Positions 50,733 to 59,528 of a stretch of 64,000 bases of DNA are shown here, in pieces. The translations under genes were made by a program, and so were the position numbers. Position 1 is the stretch's first letter. Each line of letters begins with the position of its first letter. The notes under the pieces are model-generated. The model was not told where the DNA came from and did not search any database. It saw only the letters and a program-made list of their open reading frames with translations. Source of the stretch: an uncultured Oscillospiraceae bacterium (lineage in GTDB: Bacteria > Bacillota > Clostridia > Oscillospirales > Oscillospiraceae); NCBI GenBank assembly GCA_910585265.1, contig CAJUCA010000010.1, forward strand, positions 8,250 through 72,249. The letters are read 5' to 3'.

Positions 50733-50984
50733 CTACCCGGCAGAAGCAACAGATTTAGGCCGCGACATGATCTGGTGAAGCTGGGTGCGCAGGCAGTTTT
50801 TCCCATCGCTGCCCCAGCAGATGAAGCCGTGGCCGGGATAGGGACAGCCCCGGCACCGTTCAAAGATGCCGGGGCTGGGAGGGTCAGGGGGCCGCTCATG
50901 GGGGATGGTAGGCAGCCACTCCGGGTCATAGACCAGCCTCGTCCCGTTTTTCTTATAGCTGACCTTCACGGCGACATCCCCCAC
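50733..50984 (-). CDS. Small Cys-containing ICE protein
   Basis: 83 residues. Cysteines in FERCRGCPYPGHGFICWG and NCLRTQ could bind a metal. The start ATG 50984 overlaps the end of the upstream gene by 19 bases. Its frame and coupling suggest it is real; family unknown. Confidence 0.5.
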   Translation of the reverse strand: MGDVAVKVSYKKNGTRLVYDPEWLPTIPHERPPDPPSPGIFERCRGCPYPGHGFICWGSDGKNCLRTQLHQIMSRPKSVASAG

Positions 50985-51658
50985 TCGGGACTGGCCCCGT
51001 CCGCCGCCTCCAGCTCCAGCCGGTTGGACTGCTCCACGCGCTCGTCCAGATCTTCCACGGTGCGCTGGATCTGCTCCGCCGCCGTGGTGAGCGCTTTCCG
51101 CCGCTCCACAGTGATGGGGTACTCACTGTCCAGCGTCTCATGGATGCAGCGGTACATCTCGGTGAGCTGCTCGTCCGTAAACTGCCGGTGCTCCTGCACC
51201 AGCCCAGAGCGGCAGGCAAAGTCCAGCTTGGCTCCGGCGTAGTCGTTGTCATAGTAGTTCCCGTTGCAGACGCCGGTGCCGCTGCCATCCCGCCGCCAGG
51301 TGACGAACTCGTAACCCATGTCCTGCGCCAATTCACGTCCGGCCAGAAGTATGCTGTTAAATTCCGAGAGAAGGCGGAATTTGCTTGCAGTCCCCTCATT
51401 TTTTACGGGAGGGGCGGCGGCTATGGCGGTGGTGTACTCCCACACCTGGGCGGCGGTTCCGGCCACAGCGTCATAGGTACGGCTCACCTGCGGGTCATCC
51501 ACCGCGCCGGGGGGCAGCAGGATCATGCCCTCCTGGTCAACGCGCATGGCGGGCCTGCCGTCCACCAGGATCGGCAGTCTGTTTTCCTTCAGCGGGCCGG
51601 TGGCGATACCCTCCCGCCGCAGGCGGCGGGAGAGCTCGGGCAAAAATTTCTCGTTCAT
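50966..51658 (-). CDS. Hypothetical ICE accessory protein
   Basis: 230 residues. N-terminal segment (MNEKFLPELSRRLRREG, VDGRPAMRVDQEGMILLPPG) is mixed alpha/beta; the middle is helical, with a coiled stretch (TTAAEQIQRTVEDLDERVEQ). It ends SPEWGMSP. No family recognised. ATG 51658. Confidence 0.6.
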   Translation of the reverse strand: MNEKFLPELSRRLRREGIATGPLKENRLPILVDGRPAMRVDQEGMILLPPGAVDDPQVSRTYDAVAGTAAQVWEYTTAIAAAPPVKNEGTASKFRLLSEFNSILLAGRELAQDMGYEFVTWRRDGSGTGVCNGNYYDNDYAGAKLDFACRSGLVQEHRQFTDEQLTEMYRCIHETLDSEYPITVERRKALTTAAEQIQRTVEDLDERVEQSNRLELEAADGASPEWGMSP

Positions 51659-51688
51659 ATCGAGTACTCCTTTTTATTTTAATGTATA

Positions 51689-52636
51689 TTACAGGACCAT
51701 GCCGCCCATGGTCATCCCCGGCTCAGGCTCCAGCTCAGGCTGTTCTCTCTGCTGCTGGAACAACATCCGGTGCTCCTCATCCGCGATTTGGTAGCTCATC
51801 CCGTCCCGCTTGTAAAAGTGCGGGGCGGTGAAAGTTTGATCTACCTTGCGGATACCGGAACGCCACCAGCCCTCCTGGGTTTGGAAGAGCATGGTTCCGT
51901 TTTGCAGGACGGCGCCCCACGGCGGCACATGGACGCTGGGGTAGCGGGCAAAGGGCGGGTAGTGCTTCATGGGATCCTCACAGCCCTGGAGATCCATGCT
52001 GAAGCCTGGATGCTTGGTGGAGGAGTAGCTCAGGCCGTCCATGGTGTCCAGGTCCAGCCAGGACAGCTCCGTCTGCTCCAGCTTCCGGCAGATGTCCACC
52101 AGCCTGCTCCGGGAGCAGGTTTTCTCTCTGAATTGCTGGGCGATATCCTCCACCCAGCCGTTGTCCCCAGTGTCGAAAGCCACTCGCAGGAGCAGGTTTC
52201 GCTCCGGCTGGGTGAACATGGGGCCATCACGCTCCTGTTCGGCCAGCAGCCGCATGGCGGGGGTGAGGTCGTAGCCCACGGCGTAGTCCGGCGAGAGGCG
52301 CTGGAGGATCTCCCGCTCCACCTCCCGGGCCACCAGCGGGTTCGCATGGCCGTGCTTCTTTTCAAAGCGGCTGTTGTCCAGATGCCTGCGCAGCCGCTTG
52401 AGCTGCCGGAGCTCCGGCTCTCCGCAGGAAATGTCGATGGTGTTGGCAAAACGGCACAGCAGGAGCTGTTCCTCCGGTCGGCCCGGCCAAGGGAAAACCC
52501 CGCCCAGATAGAACTGAGCCTGTCCCACAGGAGAGGCAATGGAAACGGTACGCTGCTGCTGGAGGGAGTAGAATTTATCGTGAGCTGGCTCGATATCCCC
52601 CCAGATCTGGGCCCGTCCATCGAACCAGTCGTTCAT
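51689..52636 (-). CDS. Hypothetical ICE accessory protein with Met-rich tail
   Basis: 315 residues, helical middle with FDTGDNGWVEDIAQQFREKT. No family recognised. It ends EPEPGMTMGGMVL, a doubled form of the shared tail. ATG 52636 overlaps the upstream stop by four bases. Confidence 0.6.
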   Translation of the reverse strand: MNDWFDGRAQIWGDIEPAHDKFYSLQQQRTVSIASPVGQAQFYLGGVFPWPGRPEEQLLLCRFANTIDISCGEPELRQLKRLRRHLDNSRFEKKHGHANPLVAREVEREILQRLSPDYAVGYDLTPAMRLLAEQERDGPMFTQPERNLLLRVAFDTGDNGWVEDIAQQFREKTCSRSRLVDICRKLEQTELSWLDLDTMDGLSYSSTKHPGFSMDLQGCEDPMKHYPPFARYPSVHVPPWGAVLQNGTMLFQTQEGWWRSGIRKVDQTFTAPHFYKRDGMSYQIADEEHRMLFQQQREQPELEPEPGMTMGGMVL

Positions 52637-53991
52637 CCAAAGCCCTCCATTTTCATGGTTTCGGCCTCCTCCGGGCCGGGCTGGTGCTCGTCCGCGCTGT
52701 CAGCTTCCTGCCAGGGCGGCTCCATCCCGAACATGTCGTACACCTCCACATCCACGGCTCTGCGGGTTGCCAAGTCATCAGTCAGGGTCTCATAGCGAAA
52801 TCCGCTGGTGGCGTGGTAAGGCAGCTCCTTATGGATGGCCGCAACGTATTCCTGCGGGTCGGTGAAGATGAACCGCTCCTCGTTGGCAAAGCTGACCCGG
52901 CCCACTGCCAACCCCTCCAGCGCCTGCTGGATCTGGGCCGCCGCTTCCGCCACCACCTCGTCCTGAGCAAAGCTGTCCAGCCGTTTCCAGTCCTCGGGGA
53001 AAGAACCCCACCCGCTCAGGGTGACCGCCAAGTCTACGCTGGTGATATCGTCCTTGGTGACGCCCAGCCGTTTGTCCCCGCCGTCCAGCTCGATGTAAAG
53101 CTGGACGGCCTCCTCCAGCGGCAATTCATGATCCACCCGGTTTTCACCTTTAAGGATATTTTCGATCACGTACCAGCGGTAGCTGTGGGGCTTATCCGGG
53201 TCTGCGGCGTCTTGGAGAGCCTGACGGCCCTGTTTCGTCAGCCCCATCTGCTGGGCCTGCTTGTCAAAGCAGGTGAGATAGGCTTGGTAATCGCCCAGTA
53301 CCGGGTTGCACCGCAGGCAGTAGCGGTACCGCTCCGTCTCCACCACGTAGCCGTAGTTCTGATCCCAGCCGCCATCGATCTTGCCGCCGTGGCTGAAGCA
53401 CCAGCGGTCCATGCTGGTAAGGTCCTTCAGCACGCCCCGCCGCAGTTGATCCACCACCTGGCCCAATTCTTCCCTGAACTCCGGCGTGTTCAACTCGTCA
53501 GAGCCCCTGGGCCACCAGGTGTGCCAGAACTCATGGCCGTTTTCACCGAAGTCGATGCGGACGTGCCCGACAGCGCCCAGTTCCTCATCTTTCTCGGGCG
53601 GCAGGGCATAAAAAATGCCCGCCTCATCGGGAGAGGCGGGCCGCATTTCAAATTTGATGGGGTTTTCGGGGTAGTCCAGGTTATATTCCTCACAGAACCG
53701 CTCCAGATCCATCTCCTCGCCATGGAGGAAGTAATCCCCCTTGCCGATCCGGCGGGCATCGGTGCTGGGCCGCTTCAGCGGCCTGTGGGAGAGGACGGTG
53801 CCGCTGTGGAGGAAGCTGGTGTAGTCCACCAGCGCGGCGTGGCTGCCGGGGTCGGCGTCCGTGCCCCTCATGTCATAGCAGTACCACCCGTCCGGCACCG
53901 TCTCCCGGGGGATGATCCAGTTGGTGGTGAGCACGGGCCTGCCGAACAGCTGGGCGTACTGCATCTGGTCTGTGTAGATGTTGATTGCCAT
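52633..53991 (-). CDS. LPD28-like multidomain accessory protein
   Basis: 452 residues from ATG 53991 (AGAAGGGAG upstream). The N-terminus (LFGRPVLTTNWIIPRETVPD, GWYCYDMRGTDADPG) matches the LPD28 domain of large polyvalent proteins as I remember it. A long middle contains an alpha/beta unit, and the C-terminal region (EAVQLYIELDGGDKRLGV) is another domain. It ends EAETMKMEGFG. Such proteins are thought to be counter-defence factors; the role is inferred. Confidence 0.55.
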   Translation of the reverse strand: MAINIYTDQMQYAQLFGRPVLTTNWIIPRETVPDGWYCYDMRGTDADPGSHAALVDYTSFLHSGTVLSHRPLKRPSTDARRIGKGDYFLHGEEMDLERFCEEYNLDYPENPIKFEMRPASPDEAGIFYALPPEKDEELGAVGHVRIDFGENGHEFWHTWWPRGSDELNTPEFREELGQVVDQLRRGVLKDLTSMDRWCFSHGGKIDGGWDQNYGYVVETERYRYCLRCNPVLGDYQAYLTCFDKQAQQMGLTKQGRQALQDAADPDKPHSYRWYVIENILKGENRVDHELPLEEAVQLYIELDGGDKRLGVTKDDITSVDLAVTLSGWGSFPEDWKRLDSFAQDEVVAEAAAQIQQALEGLAVGRVSFANEERFIFTDPQEYVAAIHKELPYHATSGFRYETLTDDLATRRAVDVEVYDMFGMEPPWQEADSADEHQPGPEEAETMKMEGFG

Positions 53992-54083
53992 GTTTTTTGC
54001 TCCCTTCTGTTTTTGTGAACATAACAGATACCACACTTTTACGCAAATATCCAGTGTTTTTTTGCTGAGGCTGGTGTGGGATG

Positions 54084-54659
54084 TCAGAGCGTGAGCACGA
54101 ACCCGGGCTGGTCACCGGCGGCCTGCACTTGCCCTGTTTCCCGGCGTGTTACATAGCCCTGGGGGATGTACGCGCCGCCGTGGACGGAATGGTATTCCGC
54201 GCCGACCCGTGCGTAATCCAGGTAAGGCCGCACCGCATCGGGGAAATCCACCCCGGCCAGGCCCTGCTCCACCAACCAGCGGCCCAGCTCCTCATCCGAG
54301 GGGATATCCTCGATGAATTCATACCGGTCCAAGCTGGAAGCCACCCGCAGGACGTCATCCAGGCTCTCGACCTGTTCCACATACAGCGCGCCGACGCAGG
54401 TGGCGTACTGCTGGAAGCTCATTTGATCCTCCACCCCGGCCAGATGGTTGAGCTTTTGGATACCGGCGTCGGCGGTGAGGTCGGCCAGTTTGAGGCACTC
54501 CGCAAAATGCTCCGCGAGGCCGCTGCCCCGGATAAACACAGGGCTGCCGCCCGCAGGCTGTTCCAACCCGGCCAGCTTCTTCTGGGCCTGGGCTGCCGTT
54601 GTTGGAAAGGTGATGGATATGCCATCGCCATACCGCTCCTTGGATACTTTTATGACCAT
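54084..54659 (-). CDS. ArdA-like protein, single domain
   Basis: 191 residues. Helical EQVESLDDVLRVASSLDRYE, then YLDYARVGAEYHSVHGGAYI and PQGYVTRRE: the ArdA-like unit. Closely similar to the first domain of the next gene upstream (VRPYLDYAGIGAAYYSDHGG), so it is a paralogue from tandem duplication. It lacks the Met-rich end (ends PGFVLTL). ATG 54659. Confidence 0.6.
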   Translation of the reverse strand: MVIKVSKERYGDGISITFPTTAAQAQKKLAGLEQPAGGSPVFIRGSGLAEHFAECLKLADLTADAGIQKLNHLAGVEDQMSFQQYATCVGALYVEQVESLDDVLRVASSLDRYEFIEDIPSDEELGRWLVEQGLAGVDFPDAVRPYLDYARVGAEYHSVHGGAYIPQGYVTRRETGQVQAAGDQPGFVLTL

Positions 54660-54712
54660 TGTGTCATCCCTCCTCTGATTTTTATCAATATTTGCGTGGG
54701 GATCAGTCGTTT

Positions 54713-55804
54713 TCAGTACATTGTCTGCCCCATCTCCGGCTGCTGGGGAAAGGGGGCGCTGAGGCGCTTGATTGAACCGAAGCTGGTGGCCTGTACGCCG
54801 TCCTCCTCCATCATCGACCGCCCCAGCCGCTCGAAGTCGGTGAAGCCGTCCAGCAGGTCGAAGATCTCATCCTCCACGCCAGCCATGCGCAGGCCGTTCC
54901 GGGCATACTCACCCTCGGTCACGTCCACCAGCTCATAGTTGTCGATGTCCTCTGCGATGCAGACAGCATCGGAGAAAGCGGTTGGTTCTTCCGCCTCCAT
55001 CGCGGCGCCAAATGTCCGCAGCTCTGTTTCAGACATCGAGCGGACATACTGGGCAAGGGTGTTGGCGTCGTCCGGCGTAATGCTGTCCAGCGGCAGCAGA
55101 TGCCCCCAGGAGTACCCAATTTGGACGTCACTGATAATGGTCCCTCCCAGACTTCCTACGGTAAGCCGCGCGTTTGCCAGATCATTGTCCGAAGCGGGCA
55201 GGTTAAGCCGATAAGTGCCAAGCGCAGACGCCAGAGTGAGGGCGAAAACGGGTTTGTCATCCACGGCCTGGGTCTGGACTGTTTCCCGACGCTTCACATA
55301 GCCGTGGGCCGTGTAGGCCCCGCCGTGGTCAGAATAGTACGCCGCGCCGATCCCGGCGTAGTCCAGGTAGGGCCGCACCTGTTCAGGGAAATCCACTCCG
55401 GCCAGCCCGTGCTCCACCAGCCAGCCGCCCAGTTCCTTGTCTGTGGTGACGCCCTCAATGAACTCATATTGGGCGAGGCTGGAGGCCACCCTCAGCACGT
55501 CATCCAGCCCGTTGATGCTCTCCGCGTCCAGTGCCCCGGAGAAAAACTCCTGCTGTTCTACACCAATACCGTCAAACAGCTTCGCCAGCTGGTTAAGTTT
55601 TTGTAGGTCGTCCCCATTTTCCAAATTGGCCTGCCGGATGTATCCGTGAAGGCTGTACGCGTTGCCGCACACTCCGCTGATCCGGACGGGGGCGTTGGGT
55701 TCTAAACCGTCCCGCAGGGTAGAGAGGGTTCGCTTTACGTCGTCATTGGCCGCTGGCAGACTAAGATCGATACCAAAATCCTGGCAGCTTAAATGAAGGA
55801 GCAT
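54713..55804 (-). CDS. ArdA-like protein, two domains
   Basis: 363 residues. Domain one: GLDDVLRVASSLAQYEFIEG followed by PYLDYAGIGAAYYSDHGGAY. Domain two: DAVCIAEDIDNYELVDV followed by FTDFERLGRSMMEEDGVQAT. ArdA-like proteins are DNA mimics that inhibit restriction. It ends PQQPEMGQTMY. ATG 55804 shares bases with the upstream stop. Confidence 0.6.
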   Translation of the reverse strand: MLLHLSCQDFGIDLSLPAANDDVKRTLSTLRDGLEPNAPVRISGVCGNAYSLHGYIRQANLENGDDLQKLNQLAKLFDGIGVEQQEFFSGALDAESINGLDDVLRVASSLAQYEFIEGVTTDKELGGWLVEHGLAGVDFPEQVRPYLDYAGIGAAYYSDHGGAYTAHGYVKRRETVQTQAVDDKPVFALTLASALGTYRLNLPASDNDLANARLTVGSLGGTIISDVQIGYSWGHLLPLDSITPDDANTLAQYVRSMSETELRTFGAAMEAEEPTAFSDAVCIAEDIDNYELVDVTEGEYARNGLRMAGVEDEIFDLLDGFTDFERLGRSMMEEDGVQATSFGSIKRLSAPFPQQPEMGQTMY

Positions 55805-56991
55805 TACGCCATCCCCCCCATCTGCGGCTCCTGGCCGGAGGGGATGTGGCGGGCCATGATCTCCTGGATCTCCGGCTGGCTGCCCTTGTAGGCCACGTAG
55901 CCCTTGTCCCCGAAAACGCCGCCCTCCGCATCGATCCGGCGCTGGCCCAGGCGGCGGAAGTCCAGGGATTCCAGCACCTCGGCGTCCATCCGCATCTCCT
56001 CCGCGATGTACTGGCCGTACTCCTGGGCGGTGCTGATGCTTTCAATTGCAACAAAATCCTGGAGGTTTTCCACCAGATAAGCCGCTTCCTCCGGGGTCTT
56101 GGGCCAGGCGGTGTCAAAAACGATGTGGAACTTTTCCATATCGCCGTCCTGGAACCCCTCGTAGCACCGGGCCAACCGGTTCAGCGCATATAAGTGCTCG
56201 TTGAGCTCGAATTCCTCCATAAATAAGCACCAGAGGGCGTCGCAGACCTCGCCGAACATTTCCACTTCGGCACGGCACTGGTACGGCTTTTGGGCTCCCA
56301 GCCGCTGGACGGCCCGGAGGATCTTGCTGTCCGCGCAGGGGAGGTACAGCATTTCGCGGCTGGCCGGCTGACCAATGCCCGTCAGGGCCAGCGATACCAC
56401 GCAGTCCCCATAGTAGTATTCCGGCAGGTGGCGGCCATCGTAGACCTGCTCCAGCTTCATGCCGTTGTCATAGACCACGCCGTAGGGGGTGACCACCCCA
56501 GCGCCGCTCTGGATGAGGTTCAGGGCCTCCTGCGTCCCATCCAGCGTCTGGTATTCCTCTTTGGGCGTCGTACCGCCGTTGAGTGTCAAACGATGGTTTT
56601 TTCCGATCTGTTCCAGGTCGGAGAAGTCGGTGATTACTGTGGCCTGCTGACAGCAGAATGTGAGATTGATGAGGTCTTTGATGTCGGACAGGCACAGGGT
56701 GGACGCCATGGCCTGGAACTGGACGACCTCGTCATCATCGAAGCTGTCCAGCCGTTTGGCCAGGTAGTCCAGCTCGTCCACGTTGACGGTCTGACCCGTC
56801 AGGCGGTTCAGGATGGGGACGGAAAAGAGGGTTTCGTCTACCCGGCAGTCTTGGGCTGCGGCGTCGCCGATGCCCAGGCCGTTCAACAGCTCAATGGTGG
56901 AATCGTACTGGTCATCCGGGATGGGGAGGGGGATGGTGGCCGCGCCGTATTCCGGGTGGCCCTTGTTACTGAGTATCACTTTGAAAGCCAA
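55804..56991 (-). CDS. ArdA-like antirestriction protein, first gene of the operon
   Basis: 395 residues. The opening (AFKVILSNKGHPEYGAATIP) and VNVDELDYLAKRLDSFDDDE match proteins I have seen annotated as antirestriction ArdA in Firmicutes ICEs; the end has ESLDFRRLGQRRIDAEGGVF. Start is TTG 56991 with AAGGAG eight bases upstream; GTG 57000 overlaps that site. Ends EPQMGGMA. It leads a run of about ten accessory genes. Confidence 0.65.
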   Translation of the reverse strand: MAFKVILSNKGHPEYGAATIPLPIPDDQYDSTIELLNGLGIGDAAAQDCRVDETLFSVPILNRLTGQTVNVDELDYLAKRLDSFDDDEVVQFQAMASTLCLSDIKDLINLTFCCQQATVITDFSDLEQIGKNHRLTLNGGTTPKEEYQTLDGTQEALNLIQSGAGVVTPYGVVYDNGMKLEQVYDGRHLPEYYYGDCVVSLALTGIGQPASREMLYLPCADSKILRAVQRLGAQKPYQCRAEVEMFGEVCDALWCLFMEEFELNEHLYALNRLARCYEGFQDGDMEKFHIVFDTAWPKTPEEAAYLVENLQDFVAIESISTAQEYGQYIAEEMRMDAEVLESLDFRRLGQRRIDAEGGVFGDKGYVAYKGSQPEIQEIMARHIPSGQEPQMGGMA

Positions 56992-57057
56992 TGGGATCAC
57001 TCCTTGTCAAAATTTCAGCGCCGGGATGGCGCTGGCTGGGTAAGCAAAAAAGGGCGC

Positions 57058-57102
57058 AAAAAAAGCGCCGTCCCTTCGGCCTTGATGGCCAATGGACGGC
57101 GC
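57058..57102 (-). terminator. Terminator between tRNA-Ala and the accessory operon
   Basis: On the minus strand GCGCCGTCC (57102-57094) pairs with GGACGGCGC (57073-57065), followed by TTTTTTT. It ends the tRNA-Ala transcript, or acts as an attenuator ahead of the ArdA-like operon, for which I see no separate promoter between 57057 and 56992. Confidence 0.7.
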
Positions 57103-57215
57103 GGAATGCTGTGAAAATATTTTGTTGTCGGTTGGAATGGTTTCGTAGAGACTGGGTGGAAAGCAGCGGGGCGTGAGTTCAAGTCCCCCCTGTCAGGGGA
57201 AATAGCAAAATCAGA

Positions 57216-57245
57216 CGGCCCTCGGATTTTCGTATCCGAGGGCCG
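57216..57245 (-). other. 12-bp perfect hairpin near the ICE end
   Basis: CGGCCCTCGGAT 57216-57227 pairs with ATCCGAGGGCCG 57234-57245, loop TTTCGT. No T-run. It lies in the 200-base gene-free stretch between the terminator and tRNA-Ala. The same stretch has GAGTTCAAGTCCCC near 57175, which resembles a decayed T-arm. Confidence 0.5.
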
Positions 57246-57302
57246 CAAGAACGTTGAAAACACTGGCGTTGAGGGCAAAATAGCATTTTCATCGTTCATA
57301 GT

Positions 57303-57378
<76 letters not shown>

Positions 57379-57463
57379 ATGTTCGATTTTTAGAACGTCT
57401 GTTTCCGTTTCCTGCATCGTGAAAAATTTGCGGATTTCTGCGTTGCTTTGTGGACCGTTCGCC

Positions 57464-57485
57464 CTCCCAGCTGAGCTACGAGCCC
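57464..57485 (-). pseudogene. Truncated 5' copy of tRNA-Ala
   Basis: 22 bases identical to the 5' end of tRNA-Ala (GGGCTCGTAGCTCAGCTGGG plus AG), with no anticodon or T-arm after it. The identity extends two bases outside the tRNA, giving a 24-bp direct repeat (57357-57380 and 57464-57487). It is a scar of recombination or of a lost tandem tRNA. Confidence 0.75.
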
Positions 57486-57541
57486 ATATTCCATTCTCCA
57501 CTCCCCCGCCGGACCTCCGCCGGAAGAACCACAACGGCTAC

Positions 57542-57569
57542 ATTATACCAGAAAAAAAAGATTTGTAAA
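57542..57569 (-). promoter_or_regulatory. Promoter of tRNA-Ala
   Basis: On the minus strand, TTTACA (57569-57564), 16-bp spacer, and TATAAT (57547-57542) preceded by TGG (extended -10). It points at the truncated copy and then the intact tRNA-Ala. Confidence 0.65.
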
Positions 57570-57648
57570 GGGGTAACCTTCATTTCCCTGCAATAATTTT
57601 TCCGCAGGGAGGCGGACCCCCCAACCCGCCCGCCTCCCGCTCCCCGCC

Positions 57649-59337
57649 TCACCCCCTGCCGTTCCCCTTCGTAACAGCCTCCGGCGTATTAGCGTAATCC
57701 CACTGATGGTCCGTCTCCGCCATCTCATCGCTGGTAATATTGAAATATCTCCAGCGGTCCGGCCCGCTGGTTCCCCAGACAGACCCCTGCTCCCGGCGGT
57801 TGGCGTCCCAGGTCACATCCACACAGTACCACTTGCCATCCAGCTGCACCATGTTCCAACCGTGATCCTCCTGGCTGAAAAAAGCCGCCCCGACCACAGT
57901 AATACACTCCACCCCAGCCAGGTCGCACAGCAGCTGGAAGGTGGCAGCGTAACCCAGGCACACCGCCGCATGGTTTACCAGCCCGCCGTAAGGGGTAAAG
58001 GATTCCCGGGGCGTTTCCCTCATCACATCCTGGTGTGTCCAGTCATAATCCACATTGTTGACCACCCAGCTGTAGATAGCAGTCTCCTTTTCCAAGTCGC
58101 TCATGCCGTTGTCCAGCACCTGTCCCAACACCCGTTTGGCCACATTATAGATATCCCTGTCATAACTGGACAGGGAAGATGGATCCTCAGACTCCCAGGC
58201 AGCGCGGATGGCCGAGGTATCATACAAAGACATATCGTCCTCGTTAGGCTGGACAAACTTAACCCGATCTGGGTAATCGGAATCGGCCTCCGGCGTCCAT
58301 GGCGCCAAACCGCTGCCATAGCGGTCTACAACGCCGATGGAATCCGGCTGCAAAGCCGCCGTCAGCTTATTAAACGCCTGCTCCGGATCCTCACAGGCCA
58401 GCAGCAACACAAATGTCCCGTCCGAACCAACCACCACGCTGCGTACCACAGCCTGGTGGAGCAGGTCTTCCTGATCCGGCGCATAACTGGCAAAACGGGC
58501 CTCCCTGTCAAACAGATAGTTGGACAGGACATCCATCATATCCCAGGCAGCGGCCTCGTCCTTAACACGCAGGACAGCCAGCTCAAAGGCCAACGCCCCC
58601 GTCCCGCGGACGATCGCCGCATCCTCCCACTGGTCTCCGCCCAGGCCATAGGAGCCGCTGATATAGCTGCCCAACGCCGCCAAATCGCTGTCATCCAGCC
58701 ACTCCACCGCATCGTCGGATACATATTGCTGTACCTGCCCATACAGGAAGCCCAGGACGGCATCCACATCCGCCTCCACCGTCGGCCCCTCCACCGGCTG
58801 GCTCGGCATAAGATCCCCATTGACGGCCGCCTGGAAAGCCGCATCCGCGCTGGCCGTATCCGGGCAGATGAGCAGCACGGCAAAAGGCCCCTCCCGGCTG
58901 ACGCTGCCCCGGGCCGCCAGCTCCGCCTCCGCCGGGGCGTAGCCCGCAAAATCCCCCTGACGGTCAGCCCTATAGTCCGCCAGCGCGTCAGCCGCCCGGG
59001 CGGCCGCCTCCTCGTCCTCCATCCGCACCACGGCCACCTCAAAGGCGGACATACCCGTGCCCCGGATCACCGCCGCGTCCCTCCACGGGTCCTCCAGGCC
59101 GTAGGCGTTGACCAGGTAGTCGCTCAGAAATACCGCCTCGTCCTTGTCCGCGCTCAGCCGCTCCAGCCCGTTGGTATCCCCATCAAACCCGCTCCGCGAA
59201 AACACCGCCTCCGCCAGCTCCGCCGCCCCGGGCCACTGGTCCGGCGTCTGTGTCCCAACAGCGGGCTCCTGCCGGCACCCGGCAAACAGTCCCAGCAGCA
59301 GGACAGCGGACAACAGCAGCGAGACAAACCGTTTCAT
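57649..59337 (-). CDS. Lipoprotein with tandem DUF4358 and transglutaminase-like domains
   Basis: 562 residues. A lipobox (LLLGLFAGC) places it on the outer membrane face. Two DUF4358 units follow, each with an AAVIRGTG or AAIVRGTG strand (about residues 88-175 and 240-320). The C-terminus is a transglutaminase-like fold with Cys in HAAVCLGYAATF, His in DHGWNMVQLDG and Asp in YCVDVTWD. It probably acts on peptide or wall at the cell surface. Start ATG 59337. Confidence 0.75.
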   Translation of the reverse strand: MKRFVSLLLSAVLLLGLFAGCRQEPAVGTQTPDQWPGAAELAEAVFSRSGFDGDTNGLERLSADKDEAVFLSDYLVNAYGLEDPWRDAAVIRGTGMSAFEVAVVRMEDEEAAARAADALADYRADRQGDFAGYAPAEAELAARGSVSREGPFAVLLICPDTASADAAFQAAVNGDLMPSQPVEGPTVEADVDAVLGFLYGQVQQYVSDDAVEWLDDSDLAALGSYISGSYGLGGDQWEDAAIVRGTGALAFELAVLRVKDEAAAWDMMDVLSNYLFDREARFASYAPDQEDLLHQAVVRSVVVGSDGTFVLLLACEDPEQAFNKLTAALQPDSIGVVDRYGSGLAPWTPEADSDYPDRVKFVQPNEDDMSLYDTSAIRAAWESEDPSSLSSYDRDIYNVAKRVLGQVLDNGMSDLEKETAIYSWVVNNVDYDWTHQDVMRETPRESFTPYGGLVNHAAVCLGYAATFQLLCDLAGVECITVVGAAFFSQEDHGWNMVQLDGKWYCVDVTWDANRREQGSVWGTSGPDRWRYFNITSDEMAETDHQWDYANTPEAVTKGNGRG

Positions 59338-59364
59338 ACTGACACAGCCCCTTAAAGAAATCTT

Positions 59365-59527
59365 AGAGCCTGTTTAAAATCTGGCGGAATGCCAGACGGG
59401 CACAGATTTTTTTGCTGGGCAAGGCGATTTGACGCAGGAATACTTTGTGTATTTCCAGTCAAATCAACGCGGCCCAGCGGGAAAAGATGTGCCGGGATGA
59501 CGTTTTGACAGATTTTGAACAGGCTCT
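59365..59527. repeat. MITE-like element, variant type
   Basis: 163 bp bounded by inverted repeats AGAGCCTGTTTAAAATCTG (59365-59383) and its complement (59509-59527) with one mismatch. The core GCAGGAATACTTTGTGTATT is shared with the two elements to the right. No coding capacity. Confidence 0.75.
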
Positions 59528-59528
59528 T

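Noticed and set aside
57170..57190. T-arm-like GAGTTCAAGTCCCC as a second tRNA
   Set aside because: The flanking bases do not pair as a T-stem and no other tRNA arms are found; at most a decayed remnant.
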